A stretch of 64,000 nucleotides of DNA. Source: JAGXKT01 sp964531695 (GTDB taxonomy: Bacteria > Planctomycetota > Phycisphaerae > SM23-33). This document shows positions 25,972-35,217 of the stretch, one piece after another. A program made the position numbers and the translations under genes. The stretch lies in NCBI GenBank assembly GCA_964531695.1, contig CAZHEH010000001.1, positions 270,524 to 334,523 of the forward strand, read 5' to 3'. The notes beneath the pieces are model-generated. The model ran no database searches. It had not been told where the DNA came from and was given only the letters and a program-made list of their open reading frames with translations. The stretch's first letter is position 1. Every line of letters starts with the position of its first letter.

Positions 25972-26260
25972 AAGGCGTCTTGGCACGGAGAAGACGCGGG
26001 CCGTGCAGGCGCGGAGCCCAGAACTCGGTCGCTCAGGGCTTCGCGGCCAGGTCCTTGTGGCTTGCCCGGGCAGTACCTGTGGTCGCCTCCGGCACACTGC
26101 GCGCAGCGAGTGGGTCAACGGGGAACGCGACATGGGGTATCGAACGCGCCCGGCTCCCGAACCATCTGCCTTCCGGCGCGCCGCCCGAATCCGTACAGTC
26201 CCCCCCCCGCTCGTTGGCCTTTGCCTGCGCTCTTGGCGATCTCCGCGTTTGGCAGAGCCG

Positions 26261-27298
26261 TCAAGCCGGCAGCTCGATCTGCCCCTTGACGGACGTCTCG
26301 GGCATGTCGGTCGCCCAATCAAACGCCGCCACGGCCTTCTCGAGCGGAAAGGTGTCGGTGATCAGCGGCTTGACGTCGATCTTGCCGCTGCCCATCAGTG
26401 CCAGGGCCCGCGGGTACACGTGGGCGTAGCGGAAGATCGTCTCGATGGTCGCTTCCTTCACCTGCGCGCCGACCACGTCGAGCGCCGGCTTCTCGCCCGG
26501 CATGCCGATCAGCACAACGCGCCCGCCCGGCCGGAGCGGCTCGAAGACGCTCTCCATCGCCGGCTTCGCACCGCTGGCCTCGAAGACGATGTCCGCGCCC
26601 CAGCCGTCCGTCATCTCGTTGACGACATCGGCCACGTTCCGCTGCTGGACGTTCACCGGCGTGATCGGCCCGAGCGTGCCCGCCAGGTCGAGCTTGGCCT
26701 GCTTGACGTCCGTGATGACCACCCGGCTGCACCCGCCCGCCAGCGCCGCCAGGGCCGTGACCATGCCGATCGTCCCCGCCCCGAGCACGACGGCCAGGTC
26801 GCCCGGCGTGATCCGCGCCTTGGCGGCCGCGTGCATGCCGATCGCCAGCGGCTCGACCATCGCGCCCTCCGGCAATGAAACGCCCTCGGGCAGCTTGAAG
26901 GTGAAGTCGGCCGGGTGGACGACGCTCTCTCTCAGGCAGCCGTGGATCGGCGGCGTCGCCCAGAACCGCACCGCGGGGTCCAGGTTGTAGATGCCCAGCC
27001 GCGCCGCTTTCGAGTTCGGGTCCGGGATGCCCGGCTCCATGCAGACCTTGTCACCGACGCTCAGATGCTCGATCTCGCCGCCGACCTCGGACACGACGCC
27101 CGAGGCCTCGTGGCCGAGCACCATCGGTTCCTCGACGACGAACGGCCCGATCCGCCCGTGGCGGAAGTACTCCACGTCCGAGCCGCAGATTCCCACGTAG
27201 CGGACCTTGATCCGCACGTCGCGCGGCCCGAGCGATTCCTCGATGTCGATGTCCCGCACCGATATGTCGCCGACCTTCTCCAGGACGACTGCCTTCAT
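26261..27298 (-). CDS. Zinc-type alcohol/polyol dehydrogenase (sorbitol/xylitol DH-like)
   Basis: A 345-residue medium-chain dehydrogenase. Catalytic zinc ligands are in place: GICGSDVEYF and GHEASGVVSEVG with a Glu. The nucleotide loop is VVLGAGTIGMVTALAAL near residue 172. The structural-zinc lobe, normally four cysteines after GDKV, has none here (CMEPGIPDPNSKAARLGIYN), as in sorbitol dehydrogenases that lost the second zinc. ATG 27298 has GAGGAG 7 bases upstream; an earlier in-frame ATG at 27328 overlaps the upstream stop, so coupling is likely. Oxidises a polyol or secondary alcohol with NAD(P). Confidence 0.87.
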   Translation of the reverse strand: MKAVVLEKVGDISVRDIDIEESLGPRDVRIKVRYVGICGSDVEYFRHGRIGPFVVEEPMVLGHEASGVVSEVGGEIEHLSVGDKVCMEPGIPDPNSKAARLGIYNLDPAVRFWATPPIHGCLRESVVHPADFTFKLPEGVSLPEGAMVEPLAIGMHAAAKARITPGDLAVVLGAGTIGMVTALAALAGGCSRVVITDVKQAKLDLAGTLGPITPVNVQQRNVADVVNEMTDGWGADIVFEASGAKPAMESVFEPLRPGGRVVLIGMPGEKPALDVVGAQVKEATIETIFRYAHVYPRALALMGSGKIDVKPLITDTFPLEKAVAAFDWATDMPETSVKGQIELPA

Positions 27299-27324
27299 GT
27301 CATGCTCCTCGAGCTTCGTTCGCG

Positions 27325-29163
27325 TCATTCCGCCGGGAAGATCATCGCCTCGGCGAACTCCATCTGAAAGCCGGCATCCTGGGAAAGCTGCACGTGGCGC
27401 GCGCCGCGGGCCAGCTCCTGGGCGCGGGCGCGGGCCCGCACGCTGAGCAGCGTCGCCTTCGCCCCGGCCAGCGAGGTATTGCCCACGTAGCCGATGCGGT
27501 CGTGCGGCACCTCCGGCGGCAGCAGGCCGATCCGCTGGGCCTTCGAGCGCCGCACGAAGCTGCCGAACCCGCCGGCGATCAGCACGCGATGCAGCGCTTC
27601 CGGCTCCAGCCCGGCCTGCCGCAGCAGGATCCGCACGCCCGCGCGGATCGCGCCGGCGGCCAATTGCAGCTCGCGGATGTCCTTCTGCGTCAGCGCCACG
27701 CGGCGGCCGTCCGCCTCCGCGATCAGGAACTCGCCCTGCCCGTCGCCGCCCTCGCCCACTCGGGCCCGAAGCGCCTCGGGCAGGTGCCGCGGCAGCTCCT
27801 CGCCGGTCCGCAGGCGGCCTTCGGGGCTCAGGACGCCCGCGTCCAGCAGCCCAGCCGCCAGGTCGATCAACGCCGTGCCGCAGATGCCCACCGGCGCCCG
27901 CCCGCCGATCACGCTGAACTCGACGTCGTCGTTGAGCACGATCTTCTCGATCGCGCCGCCGGAGGCCCGCATGCCGCAGGAGATCCGCGCGCCTTCGAAG
28001 GCCGGCCCGGCCGCGGTCGAGGCGGCCCAGAGCTGCCCGTCATGCGCCAGCGCGATCTCTCCGTTCGTGCCGATGTCGATCATCAGCGTCGGCCCGGACG
28101 CCTCGGACAGCCGCGTGACGAGCACGCCCGCCACGGCGTCCCCGCCGACGAACCCGCCGATCACGGGCAGCACGTACGCCGACGCCCGCGGGTGCAGCTC
28201 CAGGCCGATCTCCCGCGCCGGCAGCAGCAGACCCCGCTGGTGGGCCGGCACGAACGGCACCGCCCCGAGCTGCGTCACGTCCAAGCCGCACAGCAGGTGT
28301 TGCATCGTCGTGTTGCCCGCGAAGGCCGCCTCGTACACGCCAGCGCGCGCCGCGCCGCCGTCGGCACAGAGCCGGTCGACCATCTCGGAAACGGCGCCGA
28401 CGATCTCTCGCTGCAGCTCGCCGGTGCAGTCCGGGCAGGAGCCGCTGTGCGAGATGCGGCTCAGGACGTCGTCGCCGAAGCGGACCTGCGGGTTCATGTC
28501 GCTGGCGATGGCCCGCTCCTCACCCGTGCGAAGGTCGAGCAGAGAGCCGACGAGCGTCGTCGTGCCGATGTCGAACGCGACGCCGAAACACTCACCCGTC
28601 GTGTCACCGGGCTCGAAGTCGATGAGCGTGTGGTCCGCCAGCACGGCCGTGCCCGCGAAGCCGCCTTCGCGCAGGCACGCGGGCAGGTCACGAAGCATCG
28701 CCAGCGGCGCGTCGATCTCGCCCACGACCGCTTCGAGACGCTCCAGGTCCGGGGCGTGGTCGTCGAGTGTCGGCTCGGGGAGCCGCACGTGGACCTTGCG
28801 CACGGCCGGGGCGACCTCGCCGGCGGCGCCGGCCTGTCGCTCGGCGAGGATCTTGTGCACGTCCCCCGCCCGGCTGGCCGCGGGCACGGACACCACGCAC
28901 TCGCAGCAGATGGCCCCCTGGCAGGCCAGCCGCCAGCCCTCGGCGACCTCGGCATCGCCCAGGGCGGCGCGCTCGGCCGCTACGGGCTCGGGGGCGCCGG
29001 CGGTGAACTGAACGCGGCACTTGCCGCACGTGCCGCGGCCCCCGCAGGGCGTCTCGACGGGCAGCCCGGCGCGGGCGGCGGCCTCGACGACCTTCGTGCC
29101 CGGCAGGACGTAGACGCTCCGCCCGTGGGGCTGGAACGTCACCTTCACTTCCTTCGCGTGCAT
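27325..29163 (-). CDS. RACo-like ASKHA-domain [2Fe-2S] protein (corrinoid reductive activator)
   Basis: A 612-residue protein. Residues 5-95 are a plant-type ferredoxin domain with cluster cysteines in ETPCGGRGTCGKCR (40, 46, 49) and a fourth in RLACQGAICCECVV. A middle linker domain is followed by the C-terminal ASKHA ATPase (about 190-600) with FGVAFDIGTTTLVGSLLDL, FAGNTTMQHLLCGL, MIDIGTNGEIAL and IAGGFGSFV. Length and order match reductive activators of corrinoid proteins, which use ATP to reduce inactive Co(II) in methyltransferases. No corrinoid protein lies in the window. ATG 29163 has GGAG 9 bases upstream. Confidence 0.85.
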   Translation of the reverse strand: MHAKEVKVTFQPHGRSVYVLPGTKVVEAAARAGLPVETPCGGRGTCGKCRVQFTAGAPEPVAAERAALGDAEVAEGWRLACQGAICCECVVSVPAASRAGDVHKILAERQAGAAGEVAPAVRKVHVRLPEPTLDDHAPDLERLEAVVGEIDAPLAMLRDLPACLREGGFAGTAVLADHTLIDFEPGDTTGECFGVAFDIGTTTLVGSLLDLRTGEERAIASDMNPQVRFGDDVLSRISHSGSCPDCTGELQREIVGAVSEMVDRLCADGGAARAGVYEAAFAGNTTMQHLLCGLDVTQLGAVPFVPAHQRGLLLPAREIGLELHPRASAYVLPVIGGFVGGDAVAGVLVTRLSEASGPTLMIDIGTNGEIALAHDGQLWAASTAAGPAFEGARISCGMRASGGAIEKIVLNDDVEFSVIGGRAPVGICGTALIDLAAGLLDAGVLSPEGRLRTGEELPRHLPEALRARVGEGGDGQGEFLIAEADGRRVALTQKDIRELQLAAGAIRAGVRILLRQAGLEPEALHRVLIAGGFGSFVRRSKAQRIGLLPPEVPHDRIGYVGNTSLAGAKATLLSVRARARAQELARGARHVQLSQDAGFQMEFAEAMIFPAE

Positions 29164-29461
29164 CCGGACGACTCCGATTTCGCTCGGGGCAGGTTCCCAG
29201 GCGGGGCAGGATTGGAATCTTACGCATCCTTCCCCTGTCGCGGAAACTGGAAATCCGAAGCACGGAACCCGCACTAAGGCCGAAGCGGCAACTTCGAGCG
29301 CCGTCGCTTCGCCGCGGAGAGTATGCCGCGGATGCCATTGTCGCTGGCCGCTTGTGTCGGATTTCGGACTTGCGGTTCGGCTTGCGGGGCCGGTCCCGGC
29401 CTTGTCGCCCCCTCCCGCGGGTTCTACACTCAGCCGCACCGAGGGAGAAAGGGAAAGTGCA

Positions 29462-31978
29462 GTGACGCTCGCGGCCGGCATTCCGCTCCGCTTCGCTCAG
29501 CCGTGGTGGCTGCTCGCTCTGCTGGCGGCCGGGGTGCCGATCCTGCTGGCCGTGCGGGGCCGGCGCCGTGGTTGGTCGATCCCCATCGCGAGCGTGGCGT
29601 TGCAGGTGTTGGCCGTCGGGCTCGTCGCGTGCGCTCTGGCCGGCCCGCGGGCGCCGCTCGGGCCCGGCGCCCGGAAGCCGCTGCTGCTGCTCACCGACGC
29701 GTCCGAGTCCGTCCGGGGCCAGGAGGCGGCGCCATGGCCCGACGACCTGCCGGTCGAGCGGCGGCACTTCGCGGCGACCATCGCCCCGCCGGGCGCTGCG
29801 ATGGACACATCCGCCACGCGGCTGGCGCCCGCCCTGCAGCTCGCCCGTGCCCGTGCCGACGAACTTGCCGGCGTGGTGCTGCGCACCGACGGGCAGTTCC
29901 AGGATGATTGGGCACCCGCCGCCCGCGCGCTGGGCGCGACCGGCCTGCCCGTGGCCGTCGTGCCCATGACGGCGCCCGGCGATGACGCCCGCGTGGCCGC
30001 TTTCACGGCCGAGCGCGAGCCCGGCGGCGAACGCCCCGGGGTCCGCCTCCGCGCGACCGTAACGGCAAGCGCCGGCACCGTGCGGCAGCTATCCCTTCGG
30101 CGAGTAGGCCCGGGCGAGCGGATCTTCCCGCCGCGGCGCGTCGAGCTGGCGGCCGGGGAGTCCGCGACGATTCGGCTTACGGACACCGACGCCCCGCCCG
30201 GCGAGGCGGCGCTCTACGAGGCGCGTCTGCTCGGGCGCGACGCCTTCGCCGAGAACGACGCCCGGCAGGCCCTGGCCCTGCCGGAATCGCGCCGCGTGGC
30301 GTGGGTGGCCCGCGACGGCTACGAGCGACCGGGCCTGGCCGAGCGGCTCCGCCCGCACGCCGCGCTCGATCCGCTGCCGCCCGCGGACGCCCCGCGAGAG
30401 GCGCCCGGCTGGGCGGACTACGCGGCCGTGGTGCTGGTCGACGCCGAGGGGCTGCTGCTCGACGCCGAGCAACGTGCCGCGCTGGCCGGGTACGTCCGCG
30501 ACGGCGGCGGGCTGCTCCAGGTCGGCACGGGTCCGCACCGCTCGCCCGCCGATCGGGAAGACGCGCTGAACCGAATCGCCGCCTTGGCCGCTCGCCCGTA
30601 CGAGCGAACGCCGCTGAAGGTCGTCGTCGCGTTGGACGCGTCGGGCTCGATGTCCCGCCCGGCCGCGGGGGCAGCCGAGCGCTTCTCCCTCGCCGCACAG
30701 GCCGTGCTGGCGCTGGAGGACCACCTCACGCCGCGCGACGCCCTGGCCGTCGTCACCTTCGCGGGCAAGCCGTGGGTCCGATACGACAGCGGCGGCGGGC
30801 GGCCGGATTTCGCGGCCGTGCAGGACGCCCTGCGACAGGTGCGCCCGGCCGGGCCGACGCGCGTCTTGCCCGCGCTGCGGAAGGCGGTGGGATTGGCATC
30901 AGGCGACGAGCGCGAGACGCTCGTCATCCTCCTCAGCGACCTGCTGGACGAGCGGTTCGACGCGGAAGAGGCGGCCGGGCTGTTCGTGCCCGAAACGCAC
31001 CTTGCGGTCGTCGTCGCCGGGCCGGCGGAGGAACCCCGGCAGGCGCCGCTGCGGCAGCTCGCGGCGCGGGTTGAGGCGCCGCTTCGCACGGCCGACGACC
31101 TGGGACAACTCGGCGACATGTTCGTCGAGTTCCTCCAGCGTTTGCGTGGCGACCCGCTACGTCGCGGCAGCTTTCCAGTCGAGGCGGCGGGCGGCTCAGG
31201 CCTGACGGACCCCGCCGCGGCTCTGTCTCCGCTGGCGGCGTATATCGTCTCGAAGCCGCATGATGAGGCGGACGTACTGCTGCGCGTGCTCCCGGCCGGA
31301 GCGGCGGGAGCGGGCGAGCCGCTGCTCGCGCGCCGCCGGGCCGTGCTGGGGGCGTGCACCTCGCTGGCCGTGCCGCTGCGGGAGCTGGAAGCGACCGGCA
31401 ATGGGCTGAATGCACTTCTGGCCGGCGAACTGCGCCGGGTGCTGCGTCCGCCCCGCCGGCCGGGCTTCAGCGGCCGCGCGCGGGACGAGGGCGAGCGCGT
31501 GCGGGTGCGCATCCGCGCCGTGGAGCCCGGCCGACTGCCCGAGCAGTGGCCGCGAGACGGGCTGGAGCTGCTCGCCACGCTGGCCGGCGCCGAGGGCGAG
31601 CCGCTCGTCGAGCAGCCACTGCGGCAGACGGCGCCCGGCGTGTACGAGGGGGAGTTGCCGGCCCCGGCCGGGCCCGCGGCCGTGACGGTCCGCGAGCGGG
31701 AAGCCGAAGGGCCGATCGTGTGGCGCGGCACGCTCGGACAGGGCTACGCCGCCGAGTTCGCGGCCATCGGGCCGAACCGGGAGAATCTGCGTCGGCTGGC
31801 CGACTTGACCGGCGGGCGGATCACGCCCCCGGACGAGATGGCGTCGCTGTCCCGTGCGTGGGCCGCAGAGCGGTACCGGCCCATCGCGGCGTATGTGCTG
31901 GCGGCCGCACTGGCGATGATGCTGGCCGAATGGGCACTGACCCGCGTACGACGAAACGCTACGCGAGCTTCTCGATGA
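29462..31978 (+). CDS. Large membrane protein with von Willebrand A domain
   Basis: An 838-residue protein. GTG 29462 follows an AAAGGGAAAG element and starts the typical BatA-like N-terminus (LRFAQPWWLLALLAAGVPILLAV), then a second helix (VALQVLAVGLVACALAG). Residues about 75-330 are glutamine-amidotransferase-like or Ig-like segments seen in planctomycete VWA proteins. A VWA domain (about 385-560) has the MIDAS motif VALDASGSMS and a later Thr/Asp pair. A final membrane helix lies at about 808-828 (PIAAYVLAAALAMMLAEWAL). Probably an envelope scaffold or metal-dependent adhesion protein. Overlaps the PilZ gene tail by 20 bases (convergent). Confidence 0.8.
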   Translation: MTLAAGIPLRFAQPWWLLALLAAGVPILLAVRGRRRGWSIPIASVALQVLAVGLVACALAGPRAPLGPGARKPLLLLTDASESVRGQEAAPWPDDLPVERRHFAATIAPPGAAMDTSATRLAPALQLARARADELAGVVLRTDGQFQDDWAPAARALGATGLPVAVVPMTAPGDDARVAAFTAEREPGGERPGVRLRATVTASAGTVRQLSLRRVGPGERIFPPRRVELAAGESATIRLTDTDAPPGEAALYEARLLGRDAFAENDARQALALPESRRVAWVARDGYERPGLAERLRPHAALDPLPPADAPREAPGWADYAAVVLVDAEGLLLDAEQRAALAGYVRDGGGLLQVGTGPHRSPADREDALNRIAALAARPYERTPLKVVVALDASGSMSRPAAGAAERFSLAAQAVLALEDHLTPRDALAVVTFAGKPWVRYDSGGGRPDFAAVQDALRQVRPAGPTRVLPALRKAVGLASGDERETLVILLSDLLDERFDAEEAAGLFVPETHLAVVVAGPAEEPRQAPLRQLAARVEAPLRTADDLGQLGDMFVEFLQRLRGDPLRRGSFPVEAAGGSGLTDPAAALSPLAAYIVSKPHDEADVLLRVLPAGAAGAGEPLLARRRAVLGACTSLAVPLRELEATGNGLNALLAGELRRVLRPPRRPGFSGRARDEGERVRVRIRAVEPGRLPEQWPRDGLELLATLAGAEGEPLVEQPLRQTAPGVYEGELPAPAGPAAVTVREREAEGPIVWRGTLGQGYAAEFAAIGPNRENLRRLADLTGGRITPPDEMASLSRAWAAERYRPIAAYVLAAALAMMLAEWALTRVRRNATRASR

Positions 31979-32294
31979 AGTGCAGCCCGACGCCGAGGAG
32001 CTGGCCGATCTCCTGGGTTCGTACGACGCGGCCGCGGTAGCGGACCTTCCGGCGCTGCCCCCGCCGAACGTGCCCGTGGGCAACCTTGGGCAACTCAAGC
32101 TCGACCACAAGCTCCGCGGCCGATACCAATTCTTCCCGCCACGGCAGAATCAGGAGCACGCCGTCCGCGGATAGATTGCTGGTCCGGCCCAGGGCGAGGG
32201 CATGGCCGCGCTTGTCGAGCACGGCCGCCCGGTGGACGGCGGGCACGCGCTGGGACAAGCGGCGTTCTGCGGTTCCGGCTTGAGTGTCGGGCAT
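31959..32294 (-). CDS. PilZ domain protein (c-di-GMP receptor)
   Basis: A 111-residue single-domain protein. The c-di-GMP-binding N-terminal motif is RRLSQRVP (RxxxR) and the second motif is SNLSADGV, close to the consensus (D/N)xSxxG. The barrel strands VELELPKVAHGH and VRTQEIGQLLGVGLHF follow. Start at ATG 32294 with GGAG upstream. It may read the second messenger made by the GGDEF protein at 22.8 kb. The frame remains open further upstream, without family similarity. Confidence 0.82.
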   Translation of the reverse strand: MPDTQAGTAERRLSQRVPAVHRAAVLDKRGHALALGRTSNLSADGVLLILPWREELVSAAELVVELELPKVAHGHVRRGQRRKVRYRGRVVRTQEIGQLLGVGLHFIEKLA

Positions 32295-32370
32295 GCGGCG
32301 GCTCCGATCCGAGCTACGTCCGTTGCCTACTTCGGCCAATCGCCGCCACGCCTCCAACAACGAACTGCGC

Positions 32371-33678
32371 CTACTCCTTTTCCGCACTTACCCCGAAGGC
32401 CACCAGTTGTCCGCCGCGGTCCTTGCACAGCAGCACGCCATGGCCGAGAGTGACGTGCGGGTAGCACACGTCGCGGACCACGCCTCGGACACGGGACAGC
32501 TCGCGGTACTCGTCGGCCGCGGCGTCCACCAGCGCCACGTCCCCGCGGCCGAAGGCGATGACCTTGTCGTCGCCGGTCACGAGGCACGTGCCGTGGTCGA
32601 ACCGCCCGCCGCTCCAGATCTCCTCCCCGTCGGCGACGTTCAGGCACCTGAGCTTGCCATGGACCAGGAACACCCGGCCGCCGTGAACCACCGGGCTGCC
32701 GACCTTGGCGTGCGAGCGGGTGATCCAAAGCCGCTCGGCGCCTTTGAGCGAAATCTCGAACATGGCCGTGCGGCTGATGTTGTAGCTGGACGTGACGATG
32801 ACGCGGTTGTCGATCACCGCCGGCGTGGGCGTGTTGTTCGCGAAGTGCGTCTGCCACGGGATCTTGGCGATCGTCTCGCCCTCGTGGCCCTTGTCGATCC
32901 GCACCACGACGAGATGCCGCAGCGCGAGGTTGGCCACGCAGGGCACGCCCTCGGCGGTCAGCAGGACGGGCCCGCTGGTGTGCCCGGCCGGCTCCTTGTA
33001 CTGCGAGCCCCACAGCGGCTTGCCCGTCCGCTTGTCGAAGGCCATGAGGGTGCCGCGGGCGGGGCTGCCGACCTCGACGATCAGAGCGTCGCCGTGGATC
33101 AACGGCGAGGTCGCGTAGCCGTAGTCGCGCCGCCCGCCGCCGGCATCCGGGCGCTGCGGCACTTCGTACTCGTCGTAGAAGCTCAGGTTCCAGACCGGCT
33201 CCCCCTTCTTGCGGGTGTTCCAGCAGTGCAGACGCCCGTCGATGCTGACCGTGTACAGGTAGCCCGTGTCCGGGTCGTATGTCGGCGTGGCGTTGGGGCC
33301 GCCGTACCGGCCGGTGTCTCCCCTGCGGTGCCGCCCCTGCCAGCGGCTCGGATACGCCCGCTGCCATCGCACGTCCCCGCTCCGCAGGTCCAGGCACCGC
33401 AGTATGTCCTTGCCACGGTCGCGGCGGTGGTCCTTCGGACCGTCGTAGCCCAAGACGTACACGGCATCGCCGCCGATGACGGGCGAGGTACAGCCCGCTC
33501 CGACGTTCCTCGCCCACAGCCGCTCCGGCGGCCAGCCCTCGGGGTGTCCCGACGGCTCGGCCGTCACGCCGGCGCGCGACGGGCCGCGCCACTGAGGCCA
33601 GTCCGCCGCGCTCGCCACCACGCCCGCCAACACCGCCCCCGCCGCCAGAACCGCGATCGCCGCCGAAGATCGCCGCAT
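32371..33678 (-). CDS. Exported PQQ-type beta-propeller protein
   Basis: A 435-residue protein. ATG 33678 has a strong AAGGAG 8 bases upstream and opens a signal peptide (MRRSSAAIAVLAAGAVLAGVVASAADW). The mature protein starts with WPQWRGPSRAG, the hallmark of the planctomycete family of PQQ-repeat proteins, followed by repeated blades (LRCLDLRSGDVRWQ, GTLMAFDKRTGKPLWGS, LRCLNVADGEEIWSGG). No PQQ-enzyme catalytic residues are visible; such proteins are thought to be structural or binding propellers. Divergent from the HPP gene across 137 bases that should hold both promoters. Confidence 0.85.
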   Translation of the reverse strand: MRRSSAAIAVLAAGAVLAGVVASAADWPQWRGPSRAGVTAEPSGHPEGWPPERLWARNVGAGCTSPVIGGDAVYVLGYDGPKDHRRDRGKDILRCLDLRSGDVRWQRAYPSRWQGRHRRGDTGRYGGPNATPTYDPDTGYLYTVSIDGRLHCWNTRKKGEPVWNLSFYDEYEVPQRPDAGGGRRDYGYATSPLIHGDALIVEVGSPARGTLMAFDKRTGKPLWGSQYKEPAGHTSGPVLLTAEGVPCVANLALRHLVVVRIDKGHEGETIAKIPWQTHFANNTPTPAVIDNRVIVTSSYNISRTAMFEISLKGAERLWITRSHAKVGSPVVHGGRVFLVHGKLRCLNVADGEEIWSGGRFDHGTCLVTGDDKVIAFGRGDVALVDAAADEYRELSRVRGVVRDVCYPHVTLGHGVLLCKDRGGQLVAFGVSAEKE

Positions 33679-33815
33679 CTTCTCGCTCCTTGCCGGGGAA
33701 CCGGGGCGAATTCGCTGGCCCGCCCTCCGACGACCTGACGATAGCATATCCAGCGGCTTGACGCACCTCCGGCGCCCGCCCGAACCGACCCGTCGTCTCT
33801 TGGGAGGCCGGTCCA

Positions 33816-34331
33816 ATGCCCCTGCGGCTATTCGACAGCCAGTACCGTCGCCACCGTCTGCAGTACGTGCTGCAAAGCGTCTTGGCGGGCATCGCGATGA
33901 TCGTCGTGCTGGCCGGGCTGCGGAGCATCTCCAACGCCGCCGTCATCGCCTCGCTCGGGGCGAGTACCTTCATCGTCTTCGCCCTGCCGGCGCAGAAGTC
34001 CTCCCGGGCCCGGTTCCTGATCGGCGGGTACGCCGTCGGCGTGGCGGCCGGGGCGCTCGGGTGGTGGCTCGCGCGCGTCGTGCCCATGCCCCCGCAACTC
34101 GGGCCCATTCAGGATCCGCACGACGTCGTTTTCGGGGCCTTCTCCGTGGGGCTCGCGCTGTTCGTGATGGTCGTGACGAACACGGAGCATCCCCCGGCGG
34201 CGGGGCTGGCGCTGGGGTTCGCGATCCTCGATCAACTGACCTGGCTGACGGTCGCTGTGGTGCTCGCGGGCATCACGGCGCTATGGCTCGTGAAGGCCGC
34301 GATGCGACCCGTCCTGCGCGATCTGCTCTGA
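33816..34331 (+). CDS. HPP family integral membrane protein
   Basis: A 171-residue protein with four or five membrane helices: LQYVLQSVLAGIAMIVVLAG, NAAVIASLGASTFIVFALPA, FLIGGYAVGVAAGALGWWLA and VGLALFVMVVTN, then the name-giving motif HPPAAGLALGFA near residue 131. HPP proteins are found in many bacteria and chloroplasts, and plant members take part in nitrite transport; the bacterial substrate is not settled. Short family length fits. The last helix ends in a basic tail. Confidence 0.85.
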   Translation: MPLRLFDSQYRRHRLQYVLQSVLAGIAMIVVLAGLRSISNAAVIASLGASTFIVFALPAQKSSRARFLIGGYAVGVAAGALGWWLARVVPMPPQLGPIQDPHDVVFGAFSVGLALFVMVVTNTEHPPAAGLALGFAILDQLTWLTVAVVLAGITALWLVKAAMRPVLRDLL

Positions 34332-34473
34332 GCCGCCGCGGCGAGGCCCGCGGCGCGGACGGCGAATTCCGCCGGATTTTCCGGTCTTCGGCCTATCATT
34401 GGCGCGTTGCAGCACTATAATCGGCCTTGATTCGGCCCGTTTCTGGGGAAAGCATGATCCAGGAGAGCATGAC

Positions 34474-35172
34474 ATGAACAGCCGGAAGTTCACCGCCGCC
34501 CTCGTATTGTTTACGGCCCTGGCCTTGACGACCGTCGGCTGCACCGACTGGAAGCAGGAGTACGACGAACTCCAGGGCCAGTACGCCGAACTCAACGCCG
34601 AACACAATGCCCTGTTACAGAACACCCAGGGCATGCGGACGGACCTGTCGCGGTGCGAGGCCCAACGCAACCAGCTCCAGAACCAACTCAACAGTGTTCG
34701 GGGGGACCTGACCGATGCCCGGCGAGAGCGAGACAAGTGGAAGGAAATCGCCCAGGGCATGCCCGACGGCCCGACCGGCGACAGCACCACGCGCGTGCCG
34801 GGGGAGGTCACCGTCATCACGCTGGAGAGCGACGTGCTGTTCGGCGCCGGCTCGGCCAAGCTCACGGCCGCGGGCCAGCGGGCCATCGGTAGCGTCCTAC
34901 CGCAACTCCGCGGAAAGTATGCCGGCATGACCGTCCGCATCTACGGACACACGGACTCCGACCCCATCGTCAAGACCAAGAAGCTCTGGCAGGACAACCT
35001 GGACCTCTCGGCCAATCGCGCAATGGCCGTCACCCGGTATCTTCGCGAGAGGGGCATCGACGGCGCGCGGATCGAAACGATCGCCATGGGCCAGACCCAG
35101 CCCGTCGCGTCGAACAAGACCAAGACGGGCAAGGCCAAGAACCGTCGCGTGACCATCGGCGTCGTCCGCTAG
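34474..35172 (+). CDS. OmpA/Pal-like peptidoglycan-binding lipoprotein
   Basis: A 232-residue lipoprotein. ATG 34474 has AGGAGAG upstream. The signal peptide ends in the lipobox TTVGC (Cys about residue 23). Residues 25-90 form a coiled coil (YDELQGQYAELNAEHNALLQ, ARRERDKWKEI). The OmpA domain (about 112-230) has VLFGAGSAKLTAAGQ, VRIYGHTDSDPI, LSANRAMAVTRYL and NRRVTIGVV, with the Asp and Arg that bind meso-diaminopimelate. It would tether the outer membrane to the wall, supporting a diderm envelope. Confidence 0.9.
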   Translation: MNSRKFTAALVLFTALALTTVGCTDWKQEYDELQGQYAELNAEHNALLQNTQGMRTDLSRCEAQRNQLQNQLNSVRGDLTDARRERDKWKEIAQGMPDGPTGDSTTRVPGEVTVITLESDVLFGAGSAKLTAAGQRAIGSVLPQLRGKYAGMTVRIYGHTDSDPIVKTKKLWQDNLDLSANRAMAVTRYLRERGIDGARIETIAMGQTQPVASNKTKTGKAKNRRVTIGVVR

Positions 35173-35217
35173 CCCCGGCGACGGCCCCCAGCGGCCCCGA
35201 GAGACAGGATCGGCCCC

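Noticed and set aside
26200..26208. C9 homopolymer
   Set aside because: In non-coding sequence, so no phase-variation role can be argued.
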